Source: Escallonia rubra (lineage: Eukaryota; Streptophyta; Magnoliopsida; Escalloniales; Escalloniaceae). From it: DNA of 64,000 bases. The position numbers and the translations under genes were made by a program. Positions 46,570 through 59,027 of this stretch are shown here, in pieces. Each line of letters starts with the position of its first letter. Within the stretch, counting starts at the first letter, position 1. The DNA lies in the NCBI GenBank assembly GCA_033065855.1, contig JAVXUO010001245.1, positions 1 through 64,000 on the forward strand, given 5' to 3'. Below the pieces are notes generated by a model that was not told where the DNA came from, did no database searches, and saw nothing but the letters and a program-made list of their open reading frames with translations.

Positions 46570-49500
46570 GGTTTCTCTCAAACACCTAAAATCCAATTAA
46601 CACACTTCTCTGCAAGTACTCCCTGCACAAGTACAGAGCAATCGGAGCTAAATATACATATGCAAAACTCTATAGCTCATAATGTTTGTGTTCACAATTA
46701 CGCTAAATCCCCTTACCGGTCCAGTAGATCAAAGCCCGCATTGCCGCTACAAGCACGATCTCCACATCACAAACCCTAACCAGAGTAAGTGACAATGATT
46801 CATCACTACCTAGTGAAATAACAACCAGTCAAACCAAAATTCAGCTATTCAATACATGATCTGTTTATCATCAAGATAACAAAGTACAGCCTGCAATGAT
46901 CAAATCAGTAAAGTTTCCGGTTCTGCTTCATCCTAATTCTTCAGCCGAATAAAAGAACAAAGATTACATGACTTCCACATAAAATTAGTGAGAATAACAA
47001 AAGTAACTCAAGCTAAAAAAAACGTCAGAATTACAGTGATCGGGATCAAAAGATTGGCTATCACTCACACAGGTATGCATGTAAGTGTAAATTGGGAATT
47101 CCTATCAGAAATTGAGCAGAGAGAGTGTGATTCTTTTTGACGCGTAAATTGCGGAAAATGAAGAGCTAAAACCTTTTTCCAGTGGAGCGGCACAGAAAGA
47201 AATAGAGGAAATATCAGACCCGATTATATTTACGGCTGGGGGAGGGAACGGAACCGGGGGTCCGAACCGGAAGTCATCTGTGACAGGTGTATATCTGTTG
47301 GTTCGGGAGTAGGCTCGGGGATAAAGTTGATCGATGTTTAAGAGGTTCGGTGTTCGTGGTTCGGTAAAGGTCGAGCGGGTTTGCCGATAGGGCAGAGCAC
47401 AAAGGAGGAGGTGTTATGTAACGCGCGCTGTGGAGGTTGACGTGGAGCGGAGATACTGAGCAACGTGTTCGAGGTTTAACCGGTGTGTTGTCCAACGGCG
47501 AGATTTTGAACCAAAATTTGGGAAGAGAACACTATCACTTACAGTGATAAATAATTGATAATTGATTTAACGAAATGATGATACATTTTCTAGTTTCAAC
47601 GACGCTTTTAGAAGTTTTATCGACACTTTAAAAAGTTTCAGTGATTTTTTTTATTTTTATTTTTATTTTTTTTCTGTACAAGAAATAAAAAATAAAATAA
47701 AATAAAAGACTACTTTAAAGTGTCTTTCGAAAGTCATTTCACACGTGTGACGCGTTATAAGACTCTTCATTTACCTAGAAGCTTCCGTGATGTAGACAAA
47801 ATAAATCGTTTGTCCAGCTCTCGAGTTGTACAAGTCAACCCAAAGCCATATTGTTTGATGATTTACCTGCACTTCGTCCATTGGAGCTCTCGTGGTGTGA
47901 ACTTGTATCTCTTGCTTCTTGCTGATGAGGTGCTGTGCAGCAGTGGAGTCCATTTTCATGTCATTTTATGCCAATTCTTCTCTTTCGAAATGCACAGTCC
48001 TTTGTGAATGTCCCAAACTTCTGCATTCAGACATTAGTTTTCCCTACACTTCTGTAGAATCCTTGCACCCAACTTTAATTCCTTCGTATCCACTATGTCT
48101 AGGGTTGCCTCTTGAAGTTCCATTCAATTTTTGAACTTGATAAAGCGTGTGACTGTCATTTAATCAATTTTCGACTCTGCTTTGGGTCAAGATATAGTTA
48201 GATTGACTGCAAACTTTGAATCCATTGTCGAAAAATCAAAATTAATCATAAAGGTAAAATGATGTAAATGAACTTGCACCTCGAAAATACTCGATAAGAG
48301 TTTTATGTACCTAGTTTATAGCTAAACTATCACTCAATGCTCGGTAAACGTTGTTTATGTGTGCACGTACTTGAAAACGGGGCATTCCAAACACCGTACC
48401 AGGCTAGCACGACTGAATTTTGAATAGCTTGTTTTGTTTTCATTGCATTGTATTTCTCACCTCGAGCTCCAATGTATGTCGTCAACCTTAAATGTAGTAT
48501 ATGCATAGGTTTTGCCCATTAGTTTTTACTACAAATTACCTCTGGTTGCAAAGAAAGGTTGCTTGATGCTCCCATTCGCTAATTACTTTTTCTACATCGA
48601 TGTCCCAAGCAATATGTCAATCAAGGTTTAAGGTCATGTTACCATATCATATCATATAAGGAGGTTTCTTGCTTGTATACTTGTACATGTAAAGTACATA
48701 GAAATCATTGAATCGGATCAACCAGGGCTAGGCTAACGAACTTTGTGATTCAGTAAGCCCAACTAATTAGATCGGCCTTACTAAGAGCTTGTTCATCTAT
48801 ATTACTTATAATGAGAACAACTTTTTTTATTTTTGGTGTAATACCTTTTTGGTGTTACACTGAAAGTAATTCTGGTGATGACATGAGTCCAAAATGAGGA
48901 TAAAATCGTAAAATATTTTTTTGGTGTTACAAAATAAAAATCTTAATTGGTAAGTAACTACTTACCAAAATATGTTTAGTTTTCACAAGTTAAAATTCAT
49001 CAGAAAATAGTTAAAAAAAGATTAACTTATTTTTGACATGTATGACTAACTTATTTTTCTGTTATTTAAGATTCATTTACTGAATATGACAATAAACACG
49101 TATACGTGATGATTAATTTTTTTTTAACAGAGCTTGTATTATTAATTTCATTTTGGCATACGCATCGCGTGTACCACGTTGACTCGTACGAAGTTATAGG
49201 GTCAACAAAGAAAGTTCGATCAAATGACTAAATTGATTTCATCATATTGTAAACATCATTTGTATAGATCGAGGTCAAATTTTGATCGGCTTGAATTTTG
49301 TGATGTGTGGGGATTGCTTCATCCAGTATAAATCAAACTAATACTCCTTCCCTCTCAAAAATATTGATGATATTTTCTTTTTGAGCTCTCAAAAAAATAA
49401 AATTTAATCACTTTCTAAATTAAAAAAATTTCTACATGTGTTTTTTCATATTTACCCTTTTCTTTATTTTATTACTTTCTTCAAATTTAATCATTAACTA

Positions 49501-50235
49501 ACCTATATTTTATTCTTTTGGTACTCTCTCTCTCTCTCGGAGGATAAAATGAAAAATTTATAAAATATGATTCATATCCTAAATAAGCATGCACGTCAAA
49601 TAACTTGAAATGGACTAACCCATTTTTTTTATACGTCACAGTTAATAAAGTTCCAAGTCTTTAGTATCACTAAAACCCACGACACAAAAACTCAATTTAT
49701 GTTGATTAATTTTTTTTAGGATGCTTATGTTTTATTGTTTACTAATCAATTATAAATACAATCTTGTCATTAGAAAGAAGAGACGCATATAAAATTCAAG
49801 AAAGGTAATGGACTACGATTTAATTTTAAATATCATGTCGTCATTTGAGAAGCTAATTGTACACTTACAAGATTACTCAAGTTTTTATGCTTATTTTGAT
49901 AAAATTATTTTGTAAAAGCTGAAGTTCTCCAGCAAAGCTTAATTTCCCATTAAATTAGATCCAGTCTACTGAAACCAAATTCCACCAAAAGTAAATTAAT
50001 AAATCAATATGTAACTTTAAATCAAATTCTTCTCCAAGTCTAATTTCATATTTAATTCAAACTCCGTAAAAAGGTCTTGGGTAATTTGAATTTTGAACCC
50101 TATATTTTTTAAGATTTCCAGAATTAAAGATTCCAGCACGTGTCAAGAAATAGTGGCTGTGGTAGATTCTAGAAAGTCATTGGAAGTAGGTGGAAGCCCG
50201 CTTGAGCTTCCGGTCAAGAACTTAGAAAAGTAACA
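46570..50235. other. Divergent intergenic region between LUH and the PPPDE gene
   Basis: About 46570-47250 should hold the LUH leader and promoter; a CTCTCTCTG stretch near 47118 on the minus strand suggests transcription initiation nearby. From 48797 (TCTATATTACTTATAATGAG) to about 49187 (CGCATCGCGTGTACC... CTCGT) there may be a Helitron-like segment similar to 24745-25262. The rest is AT-rich and shows no gene. Confidence 0.4.
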
Positions 50236-50302
50236 TATAAAATACTCCTTCCCTCCCGTTCGGCGGCAGCAACGTGTAGTCCCAATTCAACAGATTCATC
50301 AG
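50236..50302 (+). promoter_or_regulatory. TATA box and first non-coding exon of the PPPDE gene
   Basis: TATAAAA at 50236-50242 is followed about 30 bases later by a GC-rich leader. The leader ends in CATCAG with a GTATGG donor at 50303. The likely next 5' UTR exon starts at 51812 after TTTTATGCAG and includes the ATG at 51888. This is inferred from splice signals only. Confidence 0.5.
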
Positions 50303-51887
50303 GTATGGACCCTTTTTCTATGTTTTATGGCATGAGAATGCACATTCCGTCTTGTTTTACCTTCTATTCATGTTTCATCGATTGATATTACTTGTGCGGA
50401 GATCAAAACTAGGCTTGTGTGTACGTTATAAGGAAATTGACCACTCCCGTATGATCTGTATTCTAATTGGGATGTCTGCACAGTAGATTAAGAGATTGCC
50501 GCGATGTCTCGTTGATTTGAAGAGTTTAACACAACGTCTGGATTATCGTTTCGTGAGGGTATGCTAAGATTTAAGCTAGGGTTGCAATTGAGCGAATATA
50601 GATTGGACGGTACTCTGAATTCTTTTTTTATCAGCGCAAACAAGTCTTTTACCTATAAAATGCGCCGAAAGATTACTCGTTGGTACAATATATGGCCATA
50701 TTCGTAGGTGTAACAACCAAAAATGGAAAATACGCTATAAAAAATTGCGAAATTAAAGAATTTTGTGCTTAATGTTGAGTGTAGAGACTAATCGGACTTT
50801 TGCCGATATACGTTTACAGCCAAACTTTCAGCCATTATACTTTAGGATCATGAGTTCATATAGTTTATGAAGCTATTATGGATACGTGGAATTATTTCGT
50901 TCTTCTTTATGGCTTAGCTCATCATGTACCAATGTGTCTCAGCCTTTGTTTTTCTTCAGCTTGGTTGAAGGTCATGAAAGCCAAAACTGCACAATGTCAC
51001 GTGAAGCATCACCTTGGGGTGTTGGAGTTTTTTTTTCTCCCTTTTTATTACTCTTGGGCTTGTGGGGTGGTGGGTGGGGGCTGTAGAAAAGTTGTTGGAT
51101 TTATTTATTGGCTAAACATTTAGTGATTCTCGTTAAATTGAATCTTTGTACTAAAATTGAGTCCAAGCATTCCTTAATGTACTCGTACTTTAGATGTCAT
51201 GACTCACTTTTTTTACTTCTTTACTTTTGGCGCACACATTAGATTAAAATCCTATTCTTAACTGTTCATTTTTTTGTGTGTTTCATATAGTTTCTTTTAA
51301 GGCTCCCATATGTTTTATATATACCCAAGGTGATTCATATCCTTAGATTTGTGTTGCAGTTGGATTTTTTTGAATGGAAAACGTTTGGAAATTGTCTAAG
51401 GACTCTAAATTAGACCTAATTATGTAGTTGCGTAGACCAGTGGTTAATGAGAAAAAAGTTGGAATAAGTTACGGCACAATATTAATGTAATTTGTTTAAT
51501 GTTTGAATGGATGCTTTAAAAGTGTCACTTCCGCATCTTCACATGATAGTTCTATTTCAGGTCAGTGTATGTACGTGAATAGAGTCATTAGGAAAGGATT
51601 AGGATAGAAGAATAGTGAGATTTAATCCAAAGTAGGGTGAGGGTAATCATAACTTGGTCCTTTGCATGATACTGTACGCTTTTCACTGTTATCTAATCAC
51701 TGTCCGTACGTGCTTGCCTTCTTTAGAGATTACCTTCTTACAGAAAGATGTAATGTATTTAGGATTCATACCTATATGTAAGGTACTAAATTGTGACTTA
51801 CTTTTATGCAGATTGTCTCGTGACTATTTTCCAAATTAATTAAAGCAAACACATAATATTGGTGAATTTGCATTGTGGAAAGAGGAG

Positions 51888-54800
51888 ATGGCTGAGGTAT
51901 AATCTTTGTTTTCATACTGCATTTTATGACCACAAAAGAAGCATTGGCACATCAAATAGGTGTTGCATCGATATCTGACATGGCATAACACCCTAAATGC
52001 ACTAGTCATGTGTCGGTGTTTTATGGTGCTATTCTGCATGTTTTGTCATTTTGTAATTTGACTTGAATGATTGCAGGAGGGATACAAGGTTAGCCTGAAT
52101 GTGTACGATTTAAGCCAAGGACTAGCTCGTCAGCTCTCTATGACATTTTTAGGAACAGCTATAGAAGCTATATGGTAAGTGTTTGTGGTTAAAATCTCTT
52201 GAACTATAGCTTGTGATGTGTTTTTCCCAATCAAAGCTATCACTCCATAATTGTTGGATTGTTGCTTCCTTCGAGATTTTAAATAGTGAAGTATCAGGTC
52301 CATAAGATTTTGGTAGGTTATATGTAGGGATCTACCAAGGTATTTTAGGTAAAAGGATTAGCAGGTATTCAATCAAAGATGCAGCAAAAATGTTCGTACT
52401 CAGCAGGAATAGTACTTAAAATTACCGACAGAGAAACGCAACTGAATTTTGTGTTCCCCTTTTGCACATCAATGCTTTCAGGTTATTGTTTTTGCCTTGT
52501 GCGACATCCTTTTGAGGATACATTCTATAGGCCCAAAATTATTCACTTCTATTATTTCTAGTGACGAAGGCAGTGTTTTAGACGTTTGGTTCACAATTTT
52601 CGTTTTTTTTCTACTTCCAGTTTTATAAACCAGTTTTCTATATTGGACTGTTCTTAAAAACTTCATTTTGGAGTTTTCAGTGTTGGTTTTTTTATTTCAG
52701 AACCCACCTTCAAACTTTAGTAGAAGCAATTCGGAACCCTTTTTTTTTTCTTTCCAATTTCATTGTTCCACTAGCTACCCCCCCCCTCCCCCTCCCCAAC
52801 CACCACCACACGACAAAGTTGTCGCACCGCCCCGACCGTCATCGACAACCCTGAAATTGAGACTAGCGCCGCCACCCCACACCGTCACCACTCACATCCC
52901 TGCCCCGCCGTCGCTACCGCACCGACAAATCAATACCACCATCGCAGATTTGCTCCACCCAACGCCACTACATCGCGACTCACCTGCCCAACCATTGCCA
53001 CCGTACCAGAGATCTGCCCATCGTCACAGCCCCACAATCACAAATTTGCTCCACCCACTGTTGCAATATCTGCTCTACCCACCATCACTACCGTCGTCCC
53101 ACTGTCGCCACTCAGATCAGATACTACAAAAACGAAGAAGCAAGGCATCAAGGCCAATGCCATCAACTCCAAGGCGGTGACGAACGACCACACCACCGAG
53201 TCCAGGATAGAGAAGTCCAACTCCGTCCACAATCGAGAAGACTGACTGGATTTAAATAGAGTTTAACTGTTGATAGTGGTGGTGCGATTTTGGTGGTGGT
53301 GTTGACTGGCGGTGGTGCTTGGCTGGAGGTTTTGTTGGGGAAGAAGAGTATATTTAAGGAGAAATGGAAAAAAAAAATGTAAAAGGAAGACTCAAAAACA
53401 AAAACTGCTTTTACCAAACATCCATCTGTTTTTTCTCAAAAAACAACTAGTTTTGGTTTTTATTTTTTAGAAAACCAAAACTAAAAACTACAACTTTGTC
53501 AAACAGACCCTTAAGTTTAATGTATAGAATCTTCGCAGTTAAAATTGTTTAATAAAGTATTACGAAGACAACTATTCAGACTTGTGTGAAAAAGATAAAC
53601 AAATAAACAAACACCCTCTTAAGTATAGTGTCTTCACAATATTTCTCTTCTTTTATAAGGGTTAATAGCAGGCTAGTTGCACTCTTTGTGGTGTACCTCC
53701 TTCTACTTCAGTAAATAGGGCGAGAATTTTGAGTAGTATCACATTTGAGCCAAATGTTGCTGAAGGTTGCACAATTTCTTAAGTTGGAGGTTTAGCGCTA
53801 TTTTTAATCGTACTGGGAGGTTAATAGCCCATATTGTGTAACCTAAACACAATGGTATGTGATTTGAGCCAATTAGAGTTGGTTAATGAATTTTTGGTAT
53901 GGTAGAATTGTTTCGTTAACAAATTAAGTTTGCTTGTTTAAAATTAGGAAGTTTAAAAATATGAAGTTGATAGTAGTTGCAACAAATTCGACATATGTTC
54001 ATGCAGCTATACTACTTGTAAGCTAGTTGGGCCGCTGGCAACTAGTATCATTAATTTTTGCTGTTACATTCAAACACACACAATTTGAGAAGTGGGAGTG
54101 ATCATGCTCTTAAAACAAGGAGAAAGAACATGGGAGAACGAGAGAGGGAACATGGGGAGGAAAACAATTAGCGGAGTGAGAAACAGATAAGCCAGTAGAA
54201 TCTTTTTCTCTGCAACCAAAATTTTAGTTTGTGCTTGAAATCAACTATTTTTGTTAACTATAATGCAATGGGTGTGCTCAGAAAAGTAGTGTAAGAGAAA
54301 CGAGCACTGATGGTTGCCGACACTAATGGGATATATATAATTATAAAATGTTTAGACACGTCTCCTTTCATTGTCTAGGTACTTAAAAAGAGGTGTTGGT
54401 GTATTTTGTGGGATTTAATTTCCTTACCTCTGCACGAACGCTTGAAGTGCACAAGCATGTTAATTTTACTTTTTTTGGTATTTATTTAATTTACTTGGAA
54501 ACACAGGCACACAGGGGTAGTTGTTTACGGTAATGAGTACTATTTTGGGGGTGGCATACAGCATGCTCCAATTGGAACGACACCATATGGGACTCCAATG
54601 CGAGTGGTAGATCTTGGTGTCACTCATGTGCCCAAGGATGTCTTTGAAATGTATTTGCAGGAGATCAGCCCACGGTACACTGCTGAAACATACAGTTTGC
54701 TCTCACACAATTGCAACAACTTCAGCAATGAGGTTGCTCAATTTTTGGTGGGTGCAACCATTCCAGATTACATACTGAACCTCCCTAACGAAGTTATGAG

Positions 54801-55698
54801 CAGTCCAATGGGTGCTCTCATGCGTAAGTCTTCATGTCCTTAAGTTTGTACTCTCTTTGGTCATATATGATGCCTCCTGTTTATTCTGTTGTTCATGCGG
54901 ATGACTCTTCTCAATTCTCACTATGGATAGTGGGTGACTTCTCTATTTTTGTTGCTTCCTTCACTTTATTTCGTGTGTTCAACAACTGAAAGCATGTGAA
55001 ATGTTTTTAACTTATGGATGAGTTCTCTTTTTTTCTTTTTTTGGTTATTTCTTTGTCGACTTTGTAGAAACTATCAAAGTAGATGCCTATGGTTGGACTG
55101 GCTGCTTGGTTGCTTTGTTGAAAGTTATTATGCTAAACCTTACAAATTAGAACTTCCGTATTTGCATGCGATAGGCATATTGCTAGGCAACTAAATATGA
55201 TAACTTTGCACATCAAATTGTTGTGTTGAAGGTATGAGATTAAGCTTGAAATCTATGTACATTTTCTTTACAGTGCCTATGATCCAGCAACTGGAGACAA
55301 CATTGAGGGCTGGTGCCGTGCCGCAAGCTCCACAGTTTCGGCCGTCTACATCGCCCACAGCTTTGCAGCCCGCAAACACACAGAACAAACCTATGGGTGG
55401 CAGTCATGTCCAATCCTCAGTTCAAGTGAACAACAAAGAGGTGGAGATTAAATCAAAATCAGGGGAGGAATCTGCCAAGTCAAAGACACCACAAACACTT
55501 GATGGAACAACGGAGGAGTCAACTGCCAAACTTGGTGTCGACCCCCTTGGAGATGCTCGGAGCAAGGTGCAAGAAGAGATTAGCAGTGAATTTGCCGCAA
55601 TCATGGCAACTGGGACTTTCCGTGCAAGTGAGGCCGCTGCACTTGCAACTCGAAGAGTAATGCAAAGATACGGACATGCAAACCTCGCACAGAGCTAG
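51888..55698 (+). CDS. PPPDE/DeSI-type thiol (iso)peptidase
   Basis: Four coding exons: 51888-51896, 52077-52174, 54507-54823, 55274-55698, encoding 282 aa. The N-terminal PPPDE domain (about residues 7-140) has the predicted catalytic pair H37 (HTGVVVYG) and C105 (SHNCNNFSNEVAQFLVG), plus the family word YYFGGGIQ. The C-terminal third has a low-complexity linker followed by EFAAIMATGTFRASEAAALA and TRRVMQRYG. This tail matches what I recall of the Arabidopsis DeSI-1-like protein At3g07090. DeSI proteins are deSUMOylating or deubiquitinating isopeptidases; the substrate of this one is unknown. The first coding exon contributes only three residues. Intron 2 (2.3 kb) contains a Tourist-like element. 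It is convergent with the transporter downstream. Confidence 0.9.
52571..53512. mobile_element. Tourist-like element in intron 2 of the PPPDE gene
   Basis: The left side (about GTTTTAGACGTTTGGTTCAC then CAGTTTT words) and the right side (reverse complement AAGGGTCTGTTTGACAAAG) resemble the ends of the copies at 14371 and 36016. The centre is C/CCA-rich (52770-53110) then GGTGGT-rich. The left end is degenerate and no target duplication was resolved. Confidence 0.45.
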
Positions 55699-56865
55699 AT
55701 TTTCGGGCATTTTCCAAAAGCATATTGCTTTCCCCTGATACCTCCCAAACATGGGTTGTGTTGATCTCCCAGGGAATTTGAGGACATAAGTTTGGAACCA
55801 ATTCTTTTAGTATTTGAATTTAAAATTTAAAATTGGATTTGGAATTCACTGTTTTTTTTGTTTTGTTTTGGGAATGGAAGGCAATTTAAATTACAGAATT
55901 CTTATTTTGTGCTCGGAGAACAAAGGAAATGGAAAGATAATAAATTTTTAAATAATTATATTTTTGATTTACGATGAAAAACGAACTATGATAAGTGGTT
56001 TCAAGTGTGCTAGTGTCATCACATGATTGTGGTGGTGGCGACATCAGACGAGAAAGTAGCATCGATGGTATAAGTGGTGGGTGGTCAAGTAATTGTATTA
56101 ATGATGGTGGTGATAGTGGTATTGAGGTGTAACGAGGTGTAATTAGTGGTGGTCAAGTGGCACTAATGGTGATGCCGGTGGCAATAGTGGCGGCGACGGC
56201 GATAGTGGTCGCGACGGTTGTGGTAGTAATGGTGGCGCGGTGGTAGCAGTAGTGGCGGTGGTGGTAGGAGTGGTTATGCTGCTGCTGTTGGTGGTGGTGG
56301 CAGTGGCGATGGTGGTAGGAGTGGTGATGCTAGTGGTGGTGATGGTGATGGTTGTGGTGGCAGTAATGGTGGTGGCGATGGTGTTTGTGTTGGTATAAAA
56401 GTGGTGTAGTGGTAGTAGAAGTGTGGTAGCGATGATAGTGGTGGTGGTGACAGTAGTGATGCGACGGTAAATGGTGGTGGCGGCGGCACCGGTGGTGGCA
56501 GTAGTGGTAACAATAGTGGTGCCGGTGGTGATAGTAAAAGTGGTGTGACGGTAGCGGTAATTAAGATAGTGGTGGTGTGTTCATTGTTGGAGAGATTCAG
56601 AAAAGGGTACGATAGGTAAATAATTACTTTTAATTCAAGTAAAGTCATATCCCATGAAATCCGACAATTTTTTATTGGATTTCACGCAATACAAAGAAAT
56701 CCAGTCAAATCTCATGAAATCTAATTCCAATTCAGTTTTTTAATGTTCCAAATAACAAATTTTGAGTATTTGAAATGAAATTTCATCAATTTTATGGTTC
56801 CAAACCTCCGCATTGCCATGTTGGTGAGAATCTTTTGTTTTCGGTAGAGGGCATAGACCGCAGAT
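55699..56865. repeat. PPPDE 3' flank and GGTGGT/GATGGTGGT-rich tract
   Basis: After the stop at 55698 there is about 300 bp of 3' UTR-like sequence. From about 56020 to 56580 the plus strand is dominated by imperfect trinucleotide-phased GGT/GTG/GAT units. The minus-strand open frame over this tract (Pro, Leu and Ser runs) is low-complexity and not called as a gene. Confidence 0.7.
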
Positions 56866-56931
56866 TAGGGATGGCAATGGGGCGGGTCGAATGCGGATTT
56901 AATGAAATCCGCACCCGCCCTGTAGTCCTAT

Positions 56932-57554
56932 CCATAGTAACAATGTTCGCGATAAATTGACAATATTCGCGAACTTATCGCGACAAATTGATAGAAAGTT
57001 CTAAACGCGAATTTATCGCGAATGTTTGAAAGATTCGTGAGCTAATCACGACTATCGCGAGATTAACGAATTTATCGCGATATTTCCGAATATATCGCGA
57101 TTTAAAGTTGCGATCACTTTTGTCTTAAAAAATGAAGGTAGCACGCATTGCCTTGGTTTCGAACCCGGGTAATGTTGCCGAATTACAGCACATGTCCGTG
57201 CCATCAGACCATTCAAGAACTCTTTCTTAAGTTCAGCAAAAGTAAATAAATATAAAGCACACATAATTATGTAACACTACCCTACATTCTCTCTCATTCT
57301 TTTTACCCATCACTTAAAAGAGTAGAAGAGTTCTTACATTTTTGTCATTTTCATTACATAGTTTACAAATTTCATACACTTAAAACTATTGTAACCTGAA
57401 CGATTAATTACCGAATTATTCCCGACTTACTATACGAATTTTGTTATTCCACCGAATTATTTCTGATTCGATGACGAAATTCTCCGAATAATTCCCGAAT
57501 TCCGAATTTTTGTCCATGACGAATAATTTCCGAATGCCGAATTTGTCACTATGG
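56932..57554. mobile_element. Inverted-repeat element nested in the hAT-like element
   Basis: The ends CCATAGTAACAATGTTCGCG and reverse complement CCATAGTGACAAATTCGGC are inverted repeats, flanked by TCCTA on both sides. The interior is full of TCGCGA and CCGAAT words. On the minus strand near 57155-57220 there are tRNA-like A-box (GGTCTGATGGCA) and B-box (GGGTTCGAAACC) words, possibly an older SINE. Confidence 0.55.
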
Positions 57555-57905
57555 TCCTAACAAACAACTCCGCCCCGCCCCGCCCTGCCATCGGGGCGAA
57601 AGATGGAAATACCATCCCCGATCCTACAGACTCCTAAAAAACCCGAACCCGCCCCGAAACCGCCCCGGTCTTTTTTTGTTGCGTAAAAGCTACCGGAATT
57701 CTCCTGATCTCCCTTGATGCACGACACAACACTGACCAAGTGTCTCAATCCTTGGTCAACTCCTTCAACAACATCTCCTTCAAGATCTATGGATGACAGC
57801 AGCACTACCGTGAAGGGCGATGGATGGTGCGAAAGCGCAACCGTGGTTTCACGATCCTTCACGATCTATAAAGTAATTACTCTGTCACAAAGCTACATAC
57901 TCTCC

Positions 57906-58047
57906 AACTGAAGAAAAAGAGCAGAATGTTTCTTGCAACCACATCCATAGACTTGACTCCAGTTTTTTGGCACAAGAACTGAAGAAAAAGAGCAGAATGT
58001 TTCTTGCAACCACATCCATAGACTTGACTCCAGTTTTTTGGCACAAG
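57906..58047. repeat. Perfect tandem duplication, 71 bp period
   Basis: The 71 bp beginning AACTGAAGAAAAAGAGCAGA at 57906 is repeated at 57977 without visible change. It lies inside the hAT-like element and is probably recent. Confidence 0.92.
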
Positions 58048-59027
58048 AAATTAAGCACAGTAAAGCTCATAGAGCGGGGTACACTCTTCCCATGCACACA
58101 AGATATTATGTACACCAGCATATGAGTTCCTTCAATTTATAGCTGCAAGTCTAAAGAAAGTACACTCAATGTAGAATTTTATAACTACTGCAAGGCTCAA
58201 TCACTCCTTAAACTCAAAAAAGAATGGTGGACGGTGGTGAGGCAGTGCATAAAGAGGATGAAGGTGTGGGGGAGAAACCAACCAAAAAGGTAAGAGGTTC
58301 AGCCGCCGTTTTTTGGAGAAGAGAAAGAATGTCCGGAAGAAGAAGAGAAAGAAAGTGGTTGTGGTAGGGTTTTTTGAGACATCTTATACCTAAGATGGAC
58401 GGCTGTGATTGAATTAGAGAATTAGGGTAAGATATATACTTATGGGCGGGGCGGTCTATACTAAATACCATATCCGACCTGTACCAGCTGCGGGTTTAAT
58501 TTTTAAATACCATACCCGCCCCATAACCCGGTCAAAGTCAAAAAAACCCGCTCCTAACGGGCCGGAGCGGGGCGGATATCTGCCGGATCGGATTTAAATT
58601 GCCATCTCTATCGCAGATGCAGCAATTTAGGTCACATAGACCTTTGCATAAGCAGATGCAGCAATTTAGGTCACAACCACACACGAGCAATACAACGCGA
58701 AGGCTGGCGATCCTTTGCTGTAACAGTTTGGTGGCAATCTTGCCCCAACTGCTTTAGCGATAATAGATTATCACTAAAAGGCTTCGGTTGATGCATTTAG
58801 TGATATTTTTGTTATTACTTTTTTTTTTTTTGTTATTACCGCGGAGAGGATTCTAGTCCCATGAAAAAGAGAACAGTATTATAATCAGAACTTTGTTAAT
58901 GTATACAGAGTGCTGCTACCTTTGTGAAGTCCTAAGATTTTAAGAATAAGAACGTTGAATAATTGCTACATAATCTGGTAAGGACTACTATACGTTAAGA
59001 ACTGGCAAAAAAATGGATGTTTACTTT

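Larger units (their letters stand above)
56866..58610. mobile_element. hAT-like element with nested insertion
   Basis: The ends TAGGGATGGCAATGGGG and reverse complement TAGAGATGGCAATTTAA form short inverted repeats. The flanks CCGCAGAT (56858-56865) and TCGCAGAT (58611-58618) match at 7 of 8 bases, the target size for hAT elements. Subterminal GGCGGG/CCCGCC words recur at both ends. No transposase frame was recognised. A second inverted-repeat element occupies about 56932-57554. Confidence 0.68.

Noticed and set aside
52668..53180. Pro/Ser/His-rich frame of 170 codons in the PPPDE intron
   Set aside because: It is the C-rich centre of a Tourist-like element, not an exon.
56274..56648. Pro/Leu-rich minus-strand frame of 124 codons
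   Set aside because: It is a translation of an imperfect GGT/GTG repeat tract, not a gene.
57155..57220. tRNA-gene-like A and B boxes on the minus strand
   Set aside because: No acceptor stem or anticodon arm could be folded; it is kept only as a possible SINE trace inside a transposon.
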